This document shows, one piece after another, positions 29,690-38,952 of a stretch of DNA of 64,000 nt. A program made the position numbers and the translations under genes. How positions within the stretch are numbered: position 1 is the stretch's first letter; each line of letters begins with the position of its first letter. Below the pieces are notes generated by a model. That model saw nothing but the letters and a program-made list of their open reading frames with translations. It ran no database searches and was not told the origin of the DNA. This DNA comes from Pseudomonadota bacterium (GTDB taxonomy: Bacteria > Pseudomonadota > Gammaproteobacteria > Xanthomonadales > Xanthomonadaceae): the NCBI GenBank assembly GCA_018240435.1, contig JAFEFT010000008.1, forward strand, positions 21,578-85,577, read 5' to 3'.

Positions 29690-29728
29690 CGACCCCGGCG
29701 GTGCCACGCTGCCGGGGTCGATTTTTTT
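29690..29728 (+). terminator. Rho-independent terminator after autotransporter
   Basis: A perfect 10-bp stem (CGACCCCGGC at 29690-29699 with GCCGGGGTCG at 29711-29720), an 11-nt loop, then A and seven T at 29722-29728. It separates the autotransporter from the downstream TIGR03032 gene. Confidence 0.9.
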
Positions 29729-29811
29729 CGGCGCGACGGCCGATGCAGCAGACACGACGCAATCGGATCAAGATGGGCGCCCCTGACGATCGCCCACTCG
29801 CGGAGGAATCG

Positions 29812-31041
29812 ATGATTGGCAACGACAACGCACCCGATGCCGGCAGCAACGGCGACCACGCAGGCCATCCGGGCGAAGCCGGCCTGGCGGCGGTCGATGC
29901 CGGGCAATCGCCTGCCGCGCCTGCGATCGCGGCATCGGCGGCCGCCAACGCGACGCCACCGACGAAGAGTCTGCTCGACCTCAAGGTCGAAAAAAGCTGC
30001 TCGCGCGGGCTGGCCGGATGGCTGGCCGGGCACGGCGTGTCACTGGCGATCTCGTCCTACCAGAGCGGCCGGGTGTATCTGGTCGGCAGCGACCAGGCCG
30101 GTCGCGTATCGTTCTTCGAGCGCATCTTCGAGCGCGCGATGGGCATCGTCGGCAACGCCCAGCGCACCTATCTGGGCGGCCTGTACCAGTTGTGGCGATT
30201 CGAGAACGTGCTGCGCGGCAACGAAGTCATCCACGGCCAGTTCGACAAGTGCTACGTCCCGCGCAATGCGCAGACGATCGGCGATCTGGACATCCACGAG
30301 TTGGGCATCCGCAAGGACGGCCGGGTCGTGTTCATCAATACCAAATACTCGTGCCTGGCCGAGCTGAGCCTGACCCACAGCTTCAAGGCGATCTGGAAAC
30401 CGGATTTCATCAGCAAGCTCGCGCCCGAGGATCGTTGCCATCTCAACGGCCTGGCGATGGTCGATGGCGCGCCCAGATACGTCACCGCCGTATCCCGATC
30501 CGATGCGGTGGACGGCTGGCGCGATCGCCGCCAGGACGGTGGCGTGGTGATCGACATCGACAGCAACCAGATCGTCTGCGAAGGCCTGTCGATGCCGCAT
30601 TCGCCGCGCTGGGCGAACGGCAAGCTGTGGCTGCTCAACGCCGGCACCGGCCACCTGGGTTGGGTCGATTTCAAGACCAGGTCGTTCGTGCCGCTGGTGT
30701 TCCTGCCCGGCTTCCCGCGCGGGCTGTCGATCTTCGGCAACACCGCCGCGGTGGGTCTGTCGAAGCCGCGCAACCAGCGTTTCGAAGGCCTGCAGCTCGA
30801 TGCCGAACTGCGCCAGCGCGATGTCGATCCGTGGTGCGGCGTGCAACTGGTCTCGCTGACCAGCGGCGATGTCGAGCAATGGATTCGCTTCGACGGCGAC
30901 ATCACGGAGCTGTTCGACCTCTGCTTCCTGCCCAACGTCCGCAACCCGATGATGGTGGGCCTGCGCACGCCGGAAATCCGCGATCTGATCACGTTCGAGG
31001 CGGCGTACCCCACGGTTTCATCGGCGCAGGCGGCGGGTTGA
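29812..31041 (+). CDS. TIGR03032-type conserved protein
   Basis: A 409-residue protein resembling the conserved TIGR03032/DUF4915-type family, predicted to fold as a beta-propeller and without a proven function. Typical segments are GRVVFINTKYSCLAELS, CHLNGLAMVDGAPRYVTAVS, GLSMPHSPRWANGKLWLLNAGTG region and FLPGFPRGLSIFG. The first ~70 residues are Ala/Gly/Pro-rich and probably disordered. CGGAGGA 4 nt before ATG 29812 decides the start; an ATG at 29773 is in frame with a weaker site. Homologues often accompany repetitive surface proteins or glycosyl/sulfotransferase genes, which fits the preceding autotransporter. Confidence 0.75.
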   Translation: MIGNDNAPDAGSNGDHAGHPGEAGLAAVDAGQSPAAPAIAASAAANATPPTKSLLDLKVEKSCSRGLAGWLAGHGVSLAISSYQSGRVYLVGSDQAGRVSFFERIFERAMGIVGNAQRTYLGGLYQLWRFENVLRGNEVIHGQFDKCYVPRNAQTIGDLDIHELGIRKDGRVVFINTKYSCLAELSLTHSFKAIWKPDFISKLAPEDRCHLNGLAMVDGAPRYVTAVSRSDAVDGWRDRRQDGGVVIDIDSNQIVCEGLSMPHSPRWANGKLWLLNAGTGHLGWVDFKTRSFVPLVFLPGFPRGLSIFGNTAAVGLSKPRNQRFEGLQLDAELRQRDVDPWCGVQLVSLTSGDVEQWIRFDGDITELFDLCFLPNVRNPMMVGLRTPEIRDLITFEAAYPTVSSAQAAG

Positions 31042-31107
31042 GCGAGGCGATGGCCTCGTGGCGGGGCCGGTGCCGGCCGCGAGCGGGGCACCGGAAGCGA
31101 GGCGCGC

Positions 31108-31136
31108 TTGGCTCGGTTTGACGCCTGCGCGACAAT
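31108..31136 (+). promoter_or_regulatory. Promoter-like element for dnaX
   Basis: TTGGCT at 31108-31113 and GACAAT at 31131-31136 are spaced by 17 bp. The predicted start of transcription would be at or next to the dnaX ATG (31143), implying a leaderless or near-leaderless mRNA. Confidence 0.35.
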
Positions 31137-31142
31137 AGGCGC

Positions 31143-32825
31143 ATGTCCTATCTCGTCCTCGCCCGCAAGTGGCGGCCCCGACGCTTTTCCGAGCTGGTCG
31201 GGCAAGAGCACGTCGTGCGCGCGCTCAGCAATGCCCTGGCCAGTGGTCGTGTCCATCACGCGTTCCTGTTCACCGGTACGCGCGGGGTCGGCAAGACCAC
31301 CATCGCCCGCATCTTCGCCAAGAGCCTGAATTGCGAACGCGGGCAGGGTGCCGAGCCCTGCGGCCAGTGCCCGACCTGCGAGGACATCGACGCCGGCCGT
31401 TTCGTCGATCTGCTGGAGATCGACGCTGCATCCAACACCAGCGTCGATGACGTGCGCGAGTTGATCGAGAACGCGCAATACATGCCGGCGCGCGGGCGCA
31501 CCAAGGTGTACCTCATCGACGAGGTGCACATGCTTTCGAAAAATGCCTTCAATGCGCTGCTCAAGACGCTCGAAGAGCCGCCGGCGCACGTCAAGTTCCT
31601 GCTCGCCACCACCGACCCGCAGAAGCTGCCGGTGACGGTGCTGTCGCGTTGTCTGCAATTCAACCTCAAGCGTCTGGACGAGGCGCAGATCCGCGGCCAG
31701 ATGGAGAAGATTCTCGGCGCGGAAGGGATGCCGTTTGCTCCCGGTGCCGTGGCCTTGCTCGCGCACGGTGCCGATGGCAGCTTGCGCGATGGTCTGTCGC
31801 TGCTCGATCAGGCGATCGCCTATACCGCCGGTACGCTCGATGAAGAGGGCGTGCGGGCGATGCTGGGCAGCGTCGATCGCGCCCGCGTCGGCGCGCTGCT
31901 CGACGCGCTGGCGGCGGCCGATGGCAAACGGCTGCTGGATGAAGTCGAGGTGCTGGCCGGTTTCGCGCCCGATTACGGGCAGGTGCTCGACGCCATTGCC
32001 GCCAGCCTGCACCGCATCCAGTTGCGCCAGTTGGTGCCCGGCATGGCCGAGGAAACCGCCGACGCCGTCGATGTCCCGGCGCTGGCGAAGGCGCTGGCGC
32101 CGGAACTGGTGCAACTGTGGTACCAGATGGCGATCAGCGGCCGGCGCGACCTGGCGCTGGCGCCCAGCCCGCGTGTCGGTTTCGAGATGAGCCTGCTGCG
32201 CATGCTCGCCTTCCGCCCGGTCGGGGTATCTGTCAGCGCGCGCGATGCCGCGCCGGGTGGCAGTGTGCGTGGGCGCGAATCAGTGCCGGCGACGCCGCAG
32301 GCGAGCGCCAGTGCCCGTCCGCCACTGCGCACCCGCGACGAGCCGGCGCCGGTGCGTGCAGACGCAGCCGGTGGCGTGCGCGATATCGCGGCTCCAGCCG
32401 CCCCGGCACGTGTCGACGGTGCGTCGTTGCGCCTGTTGCGCGATGGTGACGACTGGATCGAAGCCATTGCCAGCGCCGGACTCAAGGGGCCGGTGCGCGA
32501 CCTGGCCGGGCAGGCCACCTTCGTCGGCCATGCCGATGGCGTGCTGACCCTGGCCTTGCCCGCCGGCGTCGCCCACCTGCGCGACGAGCGCCTGCTCGCC
32601 AAACTTGCCGATGGCCTGGCGCCGATCCTCGGCGCCGTCGCCCGGATTCGCATCGACACCATCGCCGAGGCCGGCGACACCCTGCATGCCCGCGACGCGC
32701 GTGCGCGCGACGAGCGCCAGGCGCGCGCCGAGCGCGAGTTCGCCGACAACGCCACGGTGCGGCGATACATGCAACAGTTCGGCGCCAGGCTGGTGCCCGA
32801 TTCGATTCGCCCGGCCGACGATTGA
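31143..32825 (+). CDS. dnaX: DNA polymerase III subunit gamma/tau
   Basis: Clamp-loader ATPase that opens and loads the beta clamp and holds the polymerase cores. The 560-residue protein starts VLARKWRPRRFSELVGQEHV. Walker A is GTRGVGKTTIARIF (about residue 44), the zinc-binding cysteines fall in CERGQGAEPCGQCPTC (about 63-78), Walker B is VYLIDEVHML, and the SRC arginine-finger motif is in VLSRCLQF. The C-terminal tau region (from ~360) is low-complexity then a conserved domain. No slippery A-rich frameshift signal like that of E. coli is evident. It heads dnaX-ybaB-recR. Confidence 0.97.
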   Translation: MSYLVLARKWRPRRFSELVGQEHVVRALSNALASGRVHHAFLFTGTRGVGKTTIARIFAKSLNCERGQGAEPCGQCPTCEDIDAGRFVDLLEIDAASNTSVDDVRELIENAQYMPARGRTKVYLIDEVHMLSKNAFNALLKTLEEPPAHVKFLLATTDPQKLPVTVLSRCLQFNLKRLDEAQIRGQMEKILGAEGMPFAPGAVALLAHGADGSLRDGLSLLDQAIAYTAGTLDEEGVRAMLGSVDRARVGALLDALAAADGKRLLDEVEVLAGFAPDYGQVLDAIAASLHRIQLRQLVPGMAEETADAVDVPALAKALAPELVQLWYQMAISGRRDLALAPSPRVGFEMSLLRMLAFRPVGVSVSARDAAPGGSVRGRESVPATPQASASARPPLRTRDEPAPVRADAAGGVRDIAAPAAPARVDGASLRLLRDGDDWIEAIASAGLKGPVRDLAGQATFVGHADGVLTLALPAGVAHLRDERLLAKLADGLAPILGAVARIRIDTIAEAGDTLHARDARARDERQARAEREFADNATVRRYMQQFGARLVPDSIRPADD

Positions 32826-32899
32826 ATCTGCGACGTCGTGTGCGAACCGACGCGACGACCTTCACGACCCTCACGATCCCACTTCCGGAATCCCGATCC

Positions 32900-33211
32900 A
32901 TGCTCGGCAATATCGCCCAGTTGATGCAGCAGGCGCAGCGCGTCAAGGACAACCTGCAGCGCGTGCAGGAGGAGTTGGCCAAACTCGAAGTCGAAGGCCA
33001 TTCCGGCGGCGGCAAGGTCAGCGTGACGCTCACCGGCAAGTTTGATTGCCGGCGCGTGCGCATCGATCCATCGCTGCTCGACGATGCCGATCTGCTCGAA
33101 GATTTGATCGCCGCGGCGTTCAACGATGCCGCCGGCAAGGCCCACGCCGAAGCCGCGCAACGCACGTCGGCGGCGAGCGCCGGCCTGCCGTTGCCGCCGG
33201 GTTTGTTCTGA
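32900..33211 (+). CDS. ybaB: YbaB/EbfC nucleoid-associated protein
   Basis: A 103-residue dimeric DNA-binding protein, about the size of E. coli YbaB (109). The start [13 protein letters not shown], the coiled N-terminal helix and the central [12 protein letters not shown] are characteristic. ATG 32900 is chosen because the family begins there; the frame is open back to 32822. It lies 74 nt after dnaX and 70 nt before recR, the standard order. Confidence 0.95.
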   Translation: MLGNIAQLMQQAQRVKDNLQRVQEELAKLEVEGHSGGGKVSVTLTGKFDCRRVRIDPSLLDDADLLEDLIAAAFNDAAGKAHAEAAQRTSAASAGLPLPPGLF

Positions 33212-33281
33212 TGCCCTTGCACTGCCGTTGCGTGAATTCGGCATTTGCACGCATGGCGTGTGCTGCGGCGATCGCGCACGC

Positions 33282-33881
33282 ATGAGCGCGCCGCTGCTCG
33301 ATAGCCTGATCGATTCGCTGCGCTGCCTGCCCGGCGTCGGCGCGAAGTCGGCGCAGCGCATGGCCTACCACCTGCTCGAACGCGACCGCGATGGCGGCCG
33401 CCTGCTGGCGCGCCAGCTCGAGGCGGCGATGGCGCGGATTGGCCATTGCGCGCAATGTCGCGATTTCTGCGAGGGCGAGCGGTGCGCGATCTGCACCAGC
33501 GGCAGTCGCGACGACAGCCAGTTGTGCGTGGTCGAGACCCCGGCCGACCGCCTGGCGATCGAACAGGCCACCGGCTATCGTGGCCTGTATTTCGTGTTGC
33601 AAGGCCGGCTGTCGCCGCTGGACGGAATCGGCCCGCGCGAACTGGGACTGGACAAACTGGTGGCGCGACTGGCCGAGGGGCAGGTGCGCGAGCTGATCAT
33701 CGCCACCAATCCCACCGTCGAGGGCGAAGCGACCGCGCACTTGCTGGCGCAGATCGCGCGTGCGCATGCGGTGCGGCCGAGCCGGATCGCGCACGGCGTT
33801 CCCCTCGGCGGCGAACTGGAATACATTGATCGCGGTACGCTATCGCATGCCTTCGGATCGCGCAGTGAGGTCACCGACTGA
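33282..33881 (+). CDS. recR: Recombination mediator RecR
   Basis: Acts with RecO and RecF to load RecA at gaps. The 199-residue protein has the N-terminal helix-hairpin-helix ([20 protein letters not shown]), the four-cysteine zinc finger ([17 protein letters not shown]) and a Toprim domain ([15 protein letters not shown] to [11 protein letters not shown]). The start at 33282 follows the conserved N-terminus. The next small gene begins one base after the stop. Confidence 0.96.
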   Translation: MSAPLLDSLIDSLRCLPGVGAKSAQRMAYHLLERDRDGGRLLARQLEAAMARIGHCAQCRDFCEGERCAICTSGSRDDSQLCVVETPADRLAIEQATGYRGLYFVLQGRLSPLDGIGPRELGLDKLVARLAEGQVRELIIATNPTVEGEATAHLLAQIARAHAVRPSRIAHGVPLGGELEYIDRGTLSHAFGSRSEVTD

Positions 33882-33882
33882 T

Positions 33883-34113
33883 ATGCCTGCACCGTCTCCC
33901 GACATCATCGCCGCCTGGCGCGCCGGTCAGCCGGTCGCCGGCGTCAGCTTCGCGCACGACGACCTGGTCACCTTGCTCGCCGGCGAACACACCGGCAATG
34001 TCGGCAGTCTGGTGTCGATCCGCGAAATCGCCCCGGAAGTGATCTACGACGTCGAGATCGACACCAACTTCGTGGTGCCGGCGCGGCAGTCGCAAATCCA
34101 GCTCGCCGATTGA
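33883..34113 (+). CDS. Small protein, DUF4926-like
   Basis: A 76-residue protein with a small beta-rich core, FAHDDLVTLLAGEHTGNVG then VIYDVEIDTN, reminiscent of DUF4926/KOW-like folds found in small, often toxin-linked or housekeeping proteins. No function is claimed. It begins one base after the recR stop and ends 9 nt before the HIT gene, so it belongs to the same transcript. The frame open to 33760 overlaps recR and is not used. Confidence 0.6.
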   Translation: MPAPSPDIIAAWRAGQPVAGVSFAHDDLVTLLAGEHTGNVGSLVSIREIAPEVIYDVEIDTNFVVPARQSQIQLAD

Positions 34114-34122
34114 AGTGCGGCC

Positions 34123-34467
34123 ATGAGCGATACCATTTTCGACAAGATCATCCGCGGCGAAATCCCCGCCGATTTCGTCTACGAGGATGCGGACATGGTC
34201 GCCTTCCGCGACCTCCACCCGCAGGCACCGGTGCATGTGCTGTTCGTGCCGCGCAAACCGATCGCCACGCTCAACGATCTGAGCGCCGAAGACACTGCGC
34301 TGGTCGGCAAACTGGTGCTCGCCGCCGCCGCCTACGCCCGCCGCGAAGGCTTCGCCGAGGCGGGCTATCGCACCGTGTTCAACTGCAACCACGACGGTGG
34401 GCAGACGGTCTTCCACATCCACCTGCACCTGCTCGGCGGCGCGCCGCTGCGCGGTGGATTTGCGTGA
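34123..34467 (+). CDS. HIT-family (histidine triad) nucleotide hydrolase
   Basis: A 114-residue HinT-like protein that hydrolyses purine nucleoside phosphoramidates or related adenylates. It has the family start TIFDKIIRGEIPADFVYED, the GYRTVFNCNHDGGQ strand and the catalytic triad HIHLHLLGG. The last gene of the dnaX transcript, it is convergent with the slp gene, 7 nt apart. Confidence 0.94.
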   Translation: MSDTIFDKIIRGEIPADFVYEDADMVAFRDLHPQAPVHVLFVPRKPIATLNDLSAEDTALVGKLVLAAAAYARREGFAEAGYRTVFNCNHDGGQTVFHIHLHLLGGAPLRGGFA

Positions 34468-34474
34468 TCGCGCC

Positions 34475-35017
34475 TCACCACCCCCAACCCCACGGCCCCC
34501 ACGGATAGGGCGCGAAGAACGGGCCGGGGTCGTAGACCACGCGCACGCGATCGATCTTCGGCCACAGGTAGATCACGTCGGCGGCGACCCTGGGCTGGCG
34601 ATAGTCGTACTGGCCGACCTTGCGCGTCTCGTAGCCGGTGATGTGGCCGGTCACCGTCACGCTGCGCCCGATTTTGAACACCTGCGGTTCGTAGAAACCT
34701 TGCCGGCAGGCGAGGAAGCGACCGGCGCTGTGGTCGCGTGCGAGGATCGGCCGGCTTTCTTCATTCAATGGGCGACCGACGAGCTGGAAGCAGGTTTGCT
34801 CGGCGCCGGTCTCGACGGCGGCGATGGTGCCGCCCCAGCGCACCGCCTGGCCGGTGGCGTCCTGCTGCACGGCCGTAGCCGGGTCGATGCCGGCGAACTG
34901 GCCTTGCAGCGGTTTGGGGACGCTGGCGCAGCCGGCCAGGGCGAGCATGGCGATCGCGGCGGCGAGCGCCAGCAAGCGCGTCGGCGCGGGTGATGGGTGC
35001 GAATGGATGATGGACAT
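34475..35017 (-). CDS. Slp-family outer-membrane lipoprotein
   Basis: A 180-residue lipoprotein with signal peptide and lipobox LALAGC (lipidated Cys about residue 30). The mature part carries Slp-family features (WGGTIAAVETGAEQTCFQL, SRPILARDHSAGRFLACRQG, GHITGYETRKVGQYDYRQP) and an aromatic C-terminus ending WGWGW. Slp proteins are starvation- or acid-induced outer-membrane lipoproteins of unclear mechanism. It starts 21 nt after the tgpA stop and may share its transcript. Confidence 0.9.
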   Translation of the reverse strand: MSIIHSHPSPAPTRLLALAAAIAMLALAGCASVPKPLQGQFAGIDPATAVQQDATGQAVRWGGTIAAVETGAEQTCFQLVGRPLNEESRPILARDHSAGRFLACRQGFYEPQVFKIGRSVTVTGHITGYETRKVGQYDYRQPRVAADVIYLWPKIDRVRVVYDPGPFFAPYPWGPWGWGW

Positions 35018-35038
35018 GGCGAGCTCCGTTGCGGGCGA

Positions 35039-36997
35039 TCAGGGCCGGGGCGGGCGGTGCACGCGGAAGGATCGCAATTCGGCGATCAGTGTCCGCCGCG
35101 CCGTCGCATCGGCATCGGCCGGAGCGTAGCGCGCGCTGGCGAAACGCTCGCTGAGCGAGCGCAATCGTGCGCCCTGTTCAGGCAGCAACGGCGCGATTCG
35201 CCGCGCCCAGGGCAGCGCCGGCTCGTGGCTGCGTTTGCGGTAGCCGGCGCGCGCGAGGCGTCGCACGAATGCGGTCCAGGCCGCATCGAGCGGGTCGGGG
35301 CGCGGGCCGCGCTCGCGCCACTGCCATAGTCCGATTCCCAGCAGCAGGGTGCCGACCACCACCGTGAAAATGATCGCCAGCGTGCGCATGTCGGCGTCGG
35401 CAAAGCCCAGCGCGTGGGCCAGCGACAGTTGCCGGGCGGCGTCGAAGCCGAGTACGAACTGGTTCCAGCCGTAGCGCAACCAGTCGCCGACATCGAACAG
35501 GCGGCCGATGCCGGTGCCGGCCTCGCCGCCGCCATCGCGCGTATTGGCGGCGTGGCGGAACACCCGTGCCGGATCGACCGCCGCGGTCGGATCGACCCGC
35601 ACCCAGCCGCGCCCGTCCAGCCATATTTCCGACCACGCATGGGCATCGGATTGCCGCACCAGCAAGAAGTTGCCGACCCGATTCCAGTAGCCGCCGACAT
35701 AGCCGGTGACCACCCGCGCCGGGATGCCGGCGGCGCGCATCAGGAAGGTGAACGACGAACTGAAGTGCTCGCAGAATCCGATCTTGGTATCGAACAGGAA
35801 CTCGTCGACGCTGTCGCGCCCCAGCGGCGGGGCCGCCAGCGAATAGCTGAAGCCGGCGTGATACATCGCCAGCGCGCGCCGGGCGATGGCGGCATCGTCG
35901 TCGCCCTGCGCCCGCCAGCGCCGTGCCAGCGCGCGCGTGCGCGGGTCGTAGCCGGGCGGCAGTTGCAGCGCGGCGGCGCGTACCTGCGGGTCGAGTTCGG
36001 GCTCGAAGCGGCGCGGCGTGCTCGAGGTCATCGCGTAGCTGCGCAGCGCATCGATCGGCAGATCGAAGCTCAGCGAGCGATCCTGCGCCATGTGCGCGCC
36101 ATCGGGCGTGGTTTGTGGCAGATCGAGCGCAAACAGATAGCGCTTGCCGCTGGGTTCCAGATCGATGCGATACAGGATCGGCTGGCCGCTGCCGACCGAT
36201 GCCGGCGGCTGACCGTCGGGCCAGCGCGCCTGTCGCCAGGCGCGGCCGTCGAAGTCCCACATCACCAAGCCTCGCCAGTACAGCGACTCCTGCGGCGGCG
36301 GCGGGCCGTCGAAATGGACGCGGAAAGCCGGGGTGTCGTCGGTCAGCACATCCAGCCAGTCACCCGGCGCCATCGCGTCGGCGATGCCGATCTTTGCCTG
36401 CGTGGTGTTGGGCAAGCCCCACAGCGGCGTGCCAAGACGCGGGAACAACCAGAAGCTCGCCAGCGCCAGCGGCGTCGCCAGTGCGAACAGGCCGAGCAGC
36501 ACCAGCACGCGTTTGAAGTCCAGCCCGCCACGCGCCAGTCCAACTTCGGCGTCGGCCAGCCGCATGCAGGCGGCAAACGCCAAACCGGCGCCGGGAATGG
36601 CCAGTACCAGCGTCAGCGGCCCTTGGTCGAGCAGCAGCGCGGCGAACAATGCGAACAGGGCGAAGCCGACCAGCGAACGGGCATCGCGCAGGCGGGTGAG
36701 CTCCATCGGTTTGGCCAGCAGCATCGCCAGCAGCAGGGCGCTGCCGCTGTCGCGACCGATGGCGAAGCGGTAGGCGAGCAACACCAGCGCGAGGAAGGCG
36801 CCGGTCAGCAGCAGGCGCACGAAGGAATGCAGCGGCCGTCGCCAGCCGACCAGCACGGTCAATGCGCAAAGACCGAGCAGGCTGGCGGCCAGACTCGATG
36901 GCAGCAGGCGCAGCAGCGGCAGCGCGCAGGCGAGCGCCGCGGCCAGGCTCCAGACCTTGCTGCGGGTGTCGAGCATGAGCGCGGCGGGATCAGGCAT
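35039..36997 (-). CDS. tgpA: TgpA-family transglutaminase-like membrane protein
   Basis: A 652-residue inner-membrane protein with about six helices in the first ~170 residues (DUF3488), a periplasmic transglutaminase core and a final helix near residue 555. The catalytic triad is readable: Cys in GFCEHFSSSF, His in SDAHAWSEIWL, Asp in WVRVDPTAAV. The P. aeruginosa homologue is essential, but its substrate is not settled. ATG 36997 overlaps the DUF58 gene by 8 nt (ATGCCTGA). Confidence 0.92.
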   Translation of the reverse strand: MPDPAALMLDTRSKVWSLAAALACALPLLRLLPSSLAASLLGLCALTVLVGWRRPLHSFVRLLLTGAFLALVLLAYRFAIGRDSGSALLLAMLLAKPMELTRLRDARSLVGFALFALFAALLLDQGPLTLVLAIPGAGLAFAACMRLADAEVGLARGGLDFKRVLVLLGLFALATPLALASFWLFPRLGTPLWGLPNTTQAKIGIADAMAPGDWLDVLTDDTPAFRVHFDGPPPPQESLYWRGLVMWDFDGRAWRQARWPDGQPPASVGSGQPILYRIDLEPSGKRYLFALDLPQTTPDGAHMAQDRSLSFDLPIDALRSYAMTSSTPRRFEPELDPQVRAAALQLPPGYDPRTRALARRWRAQGDDDAAIARRALAMYHAGFSYSLAAPPLGRDSVDEFLFDTKIGFCEHFSSSFTFLMRAAGIPARVVTGYVGGYWNRVGNFLLVRQSDAHAWSEIWLDGRGWVRVDPTAAVDPARVFRHAANTRDGGGEAGTGIGRLFDVGDWLRYGWNQFVLGFDAARQLSLAHALGFADADMRTLAIIFTVVVGTLLLGIGLWQWRERGPRPDPLDAAWTAFVRRLARAGYRKRSHEPALPWARRIAPLLPEQGARLRSLSERFASARYAPADADATARRTLIAELRSFRVHRPPRP

Positions 36998-37934
36998 CGG
37001 GCAACAGCGCCAGTGCGCGCAGGCAGGCATGACGGTGGGCGTGGCCCTGCGCCGGTCCGAACGACTGATCGGGCAGGCTCAACCGCCAGCGGGCGTTGTG
37101 GCGGTCGGCCTCGACCACCCAGCGCGCCAGTCGCGAAATGCGCTGTTCGCGCGCCAGGCCGGGCAGGGCGTTCCAGTCCAGATGCAGGTCGCGATCGGTG
37201 CGCGCTTCGTATTCGCGCACCAGCAATTTGCCGACCCGTGCCGACGCTTTCCACGCGACTTGCCGCGGTGGATCACCGCTGCGGTAATCGCGCAGATGAT
37301 GCGGTTCGTCGCCTTGCGCGCGCACCCGTTGGTGTTCGCCCAAGCCGTCGTGATGCGGCAGTGGTGGCGCGTGCGCTTCCAGCGCGGGATACACCAGCAG
37401 GCGCGGCTCCGGCCAGAAATACGACCATGCGCGTGCCAATCCCAACGGCTGCGTCGTCGCGAGTTTGATCCGCCCCGGCCGCAGCCAGCCGCGCACCTTC
37501 GTCGGCAGCAGCAACTCAGTCGCGACAGGGTTGCCATCGGGCAGCGAAAACACCGCGCGCGCATCGCCCAGTTCCAGCACCAGCCCGCTGCGTGGACGGC
37601 TGCGCACGGCGTCGAAGCGCAATTCCAGGCGCAGCGTTTCGCCGGCATGCACCGGCAGCCCGCGCGCTTCGCGCAGGCCGATGCCGCTGAGGGTCAGATG
37701 GGTTGCATGCAGGCTCAGCAAGGCCGTCGAGGCCAGACCGAAACCAAGCAGCAGCGCCGGATTGTTGTTGTAGTTCAGGCCGCCGAGCAGCATCGCGCCC
37801 AGCAGCAGGCCGAGAAACAGCCCGAAGCCGGTCGGCAGGATGTAGATGCGCTGGCGATCGAGCACGACCGGCAGCGCTTCGGGATGGCGCGGCCGCGCCC
37901 AAGCGGCCAGGCGCTTGCGCAGCGCGGCGAACAT
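36990..37934 (-). CDS. DUF58 domain protein
   Basis: A 314-residue protein with two membrane helices near residues 30-70 (ILPTGFGLFLGLLLGAMLLGG, split by NYNNNPA) and a C-terminal DUF58/vWA-like domain. The DUF58 signature is GDEPHHLRDYRSGDPPRQVAWK. It lies between moxR (4-nt gap) and tgpA (8-nt overlap), a standard trio thought to act together in envelope or complex maturation. Confidence 0.9.
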   Translation of the reverse strand: MFAALRKRLAAWARPRHPEALPVVLDRQRIYILPTGFGLFLGLLLGAMLLGGLNYNNNPALLLGFGLASTALLSLHATHLTLSGIGLREARGLPVHAGETLRLELRFDAVRSRPRSGLVLELGDARAVFSLPDGNPVATELLLPTKVRGWLRPGRIKLATTQPLGLARAWSYFWPEPRLLVYPALEAHAPPLPHHDGLGEHQRVRAQGDEPHHLRDYRSGDPPRQVAWKASARVGKLLVREYEARTDRDLHLDWNALPGLAREQRISRLARWVVEADRHNARWRLSLPDQSFGPAQGHAHRHACLRALALLPDA

Positions 37935-37938
37935 GGCC

Positions 37939-38892
37939 TCAATCCACCGCCACGGCGTGCAGGATGGACTTGGCCAGTTGTTCGCGGCCGGCGTCCGCAT
38001 CCTCGGGCACCAACCGGTGCGAGGCGATTTCGCTGAACAGCGCTTGCACGTCGTCCGGCAGCACATGATTGCGGCCGGCGATCAACGCCTGCGCGCGCGC
38101 GCCCTGCAGCAACGCCAGCCCGGCCCGGGGCGACAGACCGACGCGCACGCCCGGCTGGCGGCGGCTTTGCGCCAGCAATTGCTGCACGTAGTCGATCAGC
38201 GCCGCGCTGGCATGCACGCGCCGGGTGGCGGCGCGCAATGCCAGCACGCGCGGCGCATCGAGTTGCGGCTGGCATTGCGCGATCAATTCGCGGCGATCGG
38301 CGCTGGCCAGCATCTGCCGTTCGGCCTCGCCGTCCGGGTAGCCCAGACTCAGGCGCAGTAAAAAGCGGTCGAGCTGCGAGTCGGGCAGCGGGAAGGTGCC
38401 GGCCAGGTCGACCGGATTTTGTGTCGCGATCACCAGGAACGGCTGCGGCAGCGCGTGGGTGAGGCCATCGACGGTCACCGTCTGCTCGGCCATCGCCTCC
38501 AGCAGCGCGCTTTGCGTGCGCGGCGGCGCGCGATTGATCTCGTCGGCCAGCAGCAGTTGCGTGAACACTGGCCCGGGATGGAAGCGGAAGGCCTGCTGCG
38601 CCTGATCGAACACCGATACGCCAAGAATGTCCGAGGGCAGCAGGTCGGAGGTGAACTGGCTGCGCTGGAAGGCCAGCCCGACGGTGGCCGCCAGCGACTG
38701 CGCCAGCGTGGTCTTGCCCAGCCCGGGCAGGTCTTCGATCAGCAGGTGGCCGCCGGCGAGCAGGCAGGCGAACGCCAGCCGCACCTGGCGCGGCTTGCCG
38801 AGCACGAGCGATTCGACCTGCGCGATGGCGGCGGCGAGGGCGACGTGGTCGGGCTCAGGCAAAATGGGCGAATTCCGGGCTTGGGCGTGCAT
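37939..38892 (-). CDS. MoxR-family AAA+ ATPase
   Basis: A 317-residue cytosolic AAA+ chaperone-like ATPase. Walker A is LPGLGKTTLAQSLA, Walker B is LLLADEINRAPP, and FLVIATQNPVDLAGTFPLPDSQLDRF carries sensor 1 and the arginine finger region. The start at 38892 excludes an upstream open stretch that is made of repeats. It is the first gene of moxR-DUF58-tgpA. Confidence 0.94.
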   Translation of the reverse strand: MHAQARNSPILPEPDHVALAAAIAQVESLVLGKPRQVRLAFACLLAGGHLLIEDLPGLGKTTLAQSLAATVGLAFQRSQFTSDLLPSDILGVSVFDQAQQAFRFHPGPVFTQLLLADEINRAPPRTQSALLEAMAEQTVTVDGLTHALPQPFLVIATQNPVDLAGTFPLPDSQLDRFLLRLSLGYPDGEAERQMLASADRRELIAQCQPQLDAPRVLALRAATRRVHASAALIDYVQQLLAQSRRQPGVRVGLSPRAGLALLQGARAQALIAGRNHVLPDDVQALFSEIASHRLVPEDADAGREQLAKSILHAVAVD

Positions 38893-38952
38893 GGGCGGTG
38901 CCGAAGATGTGCGTGGATCGAGTGTATAACGCGGAGCCTCGGGGCTTTGGAC

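Noticed and set aside
24456..29984. 1842-codon minus-strand ORF antisense to the autotransporter
   Set aside because: Its translation is low-complexity Gly/Ala/Asp/His/Arg without motifs. The plus strand has a signal peptide, repeats, beta-barrel, ribosome-binding site and terminator. The antisense frame is open only because of high GC and repeat composition.
31143..32825. Programmed frameshift in dnaX producing gamma, as in E. coli
   Set aside because: No A-rich slippery heptamer with downstream hairpin was seen, and the tau-length frame is continuous.
33883..34113. Toxin-antitoxin component for the small gene after recR
   Set aside because: No partner gene is adjacent; it sits in a housekeeping transcript between recR and a HIT gene.
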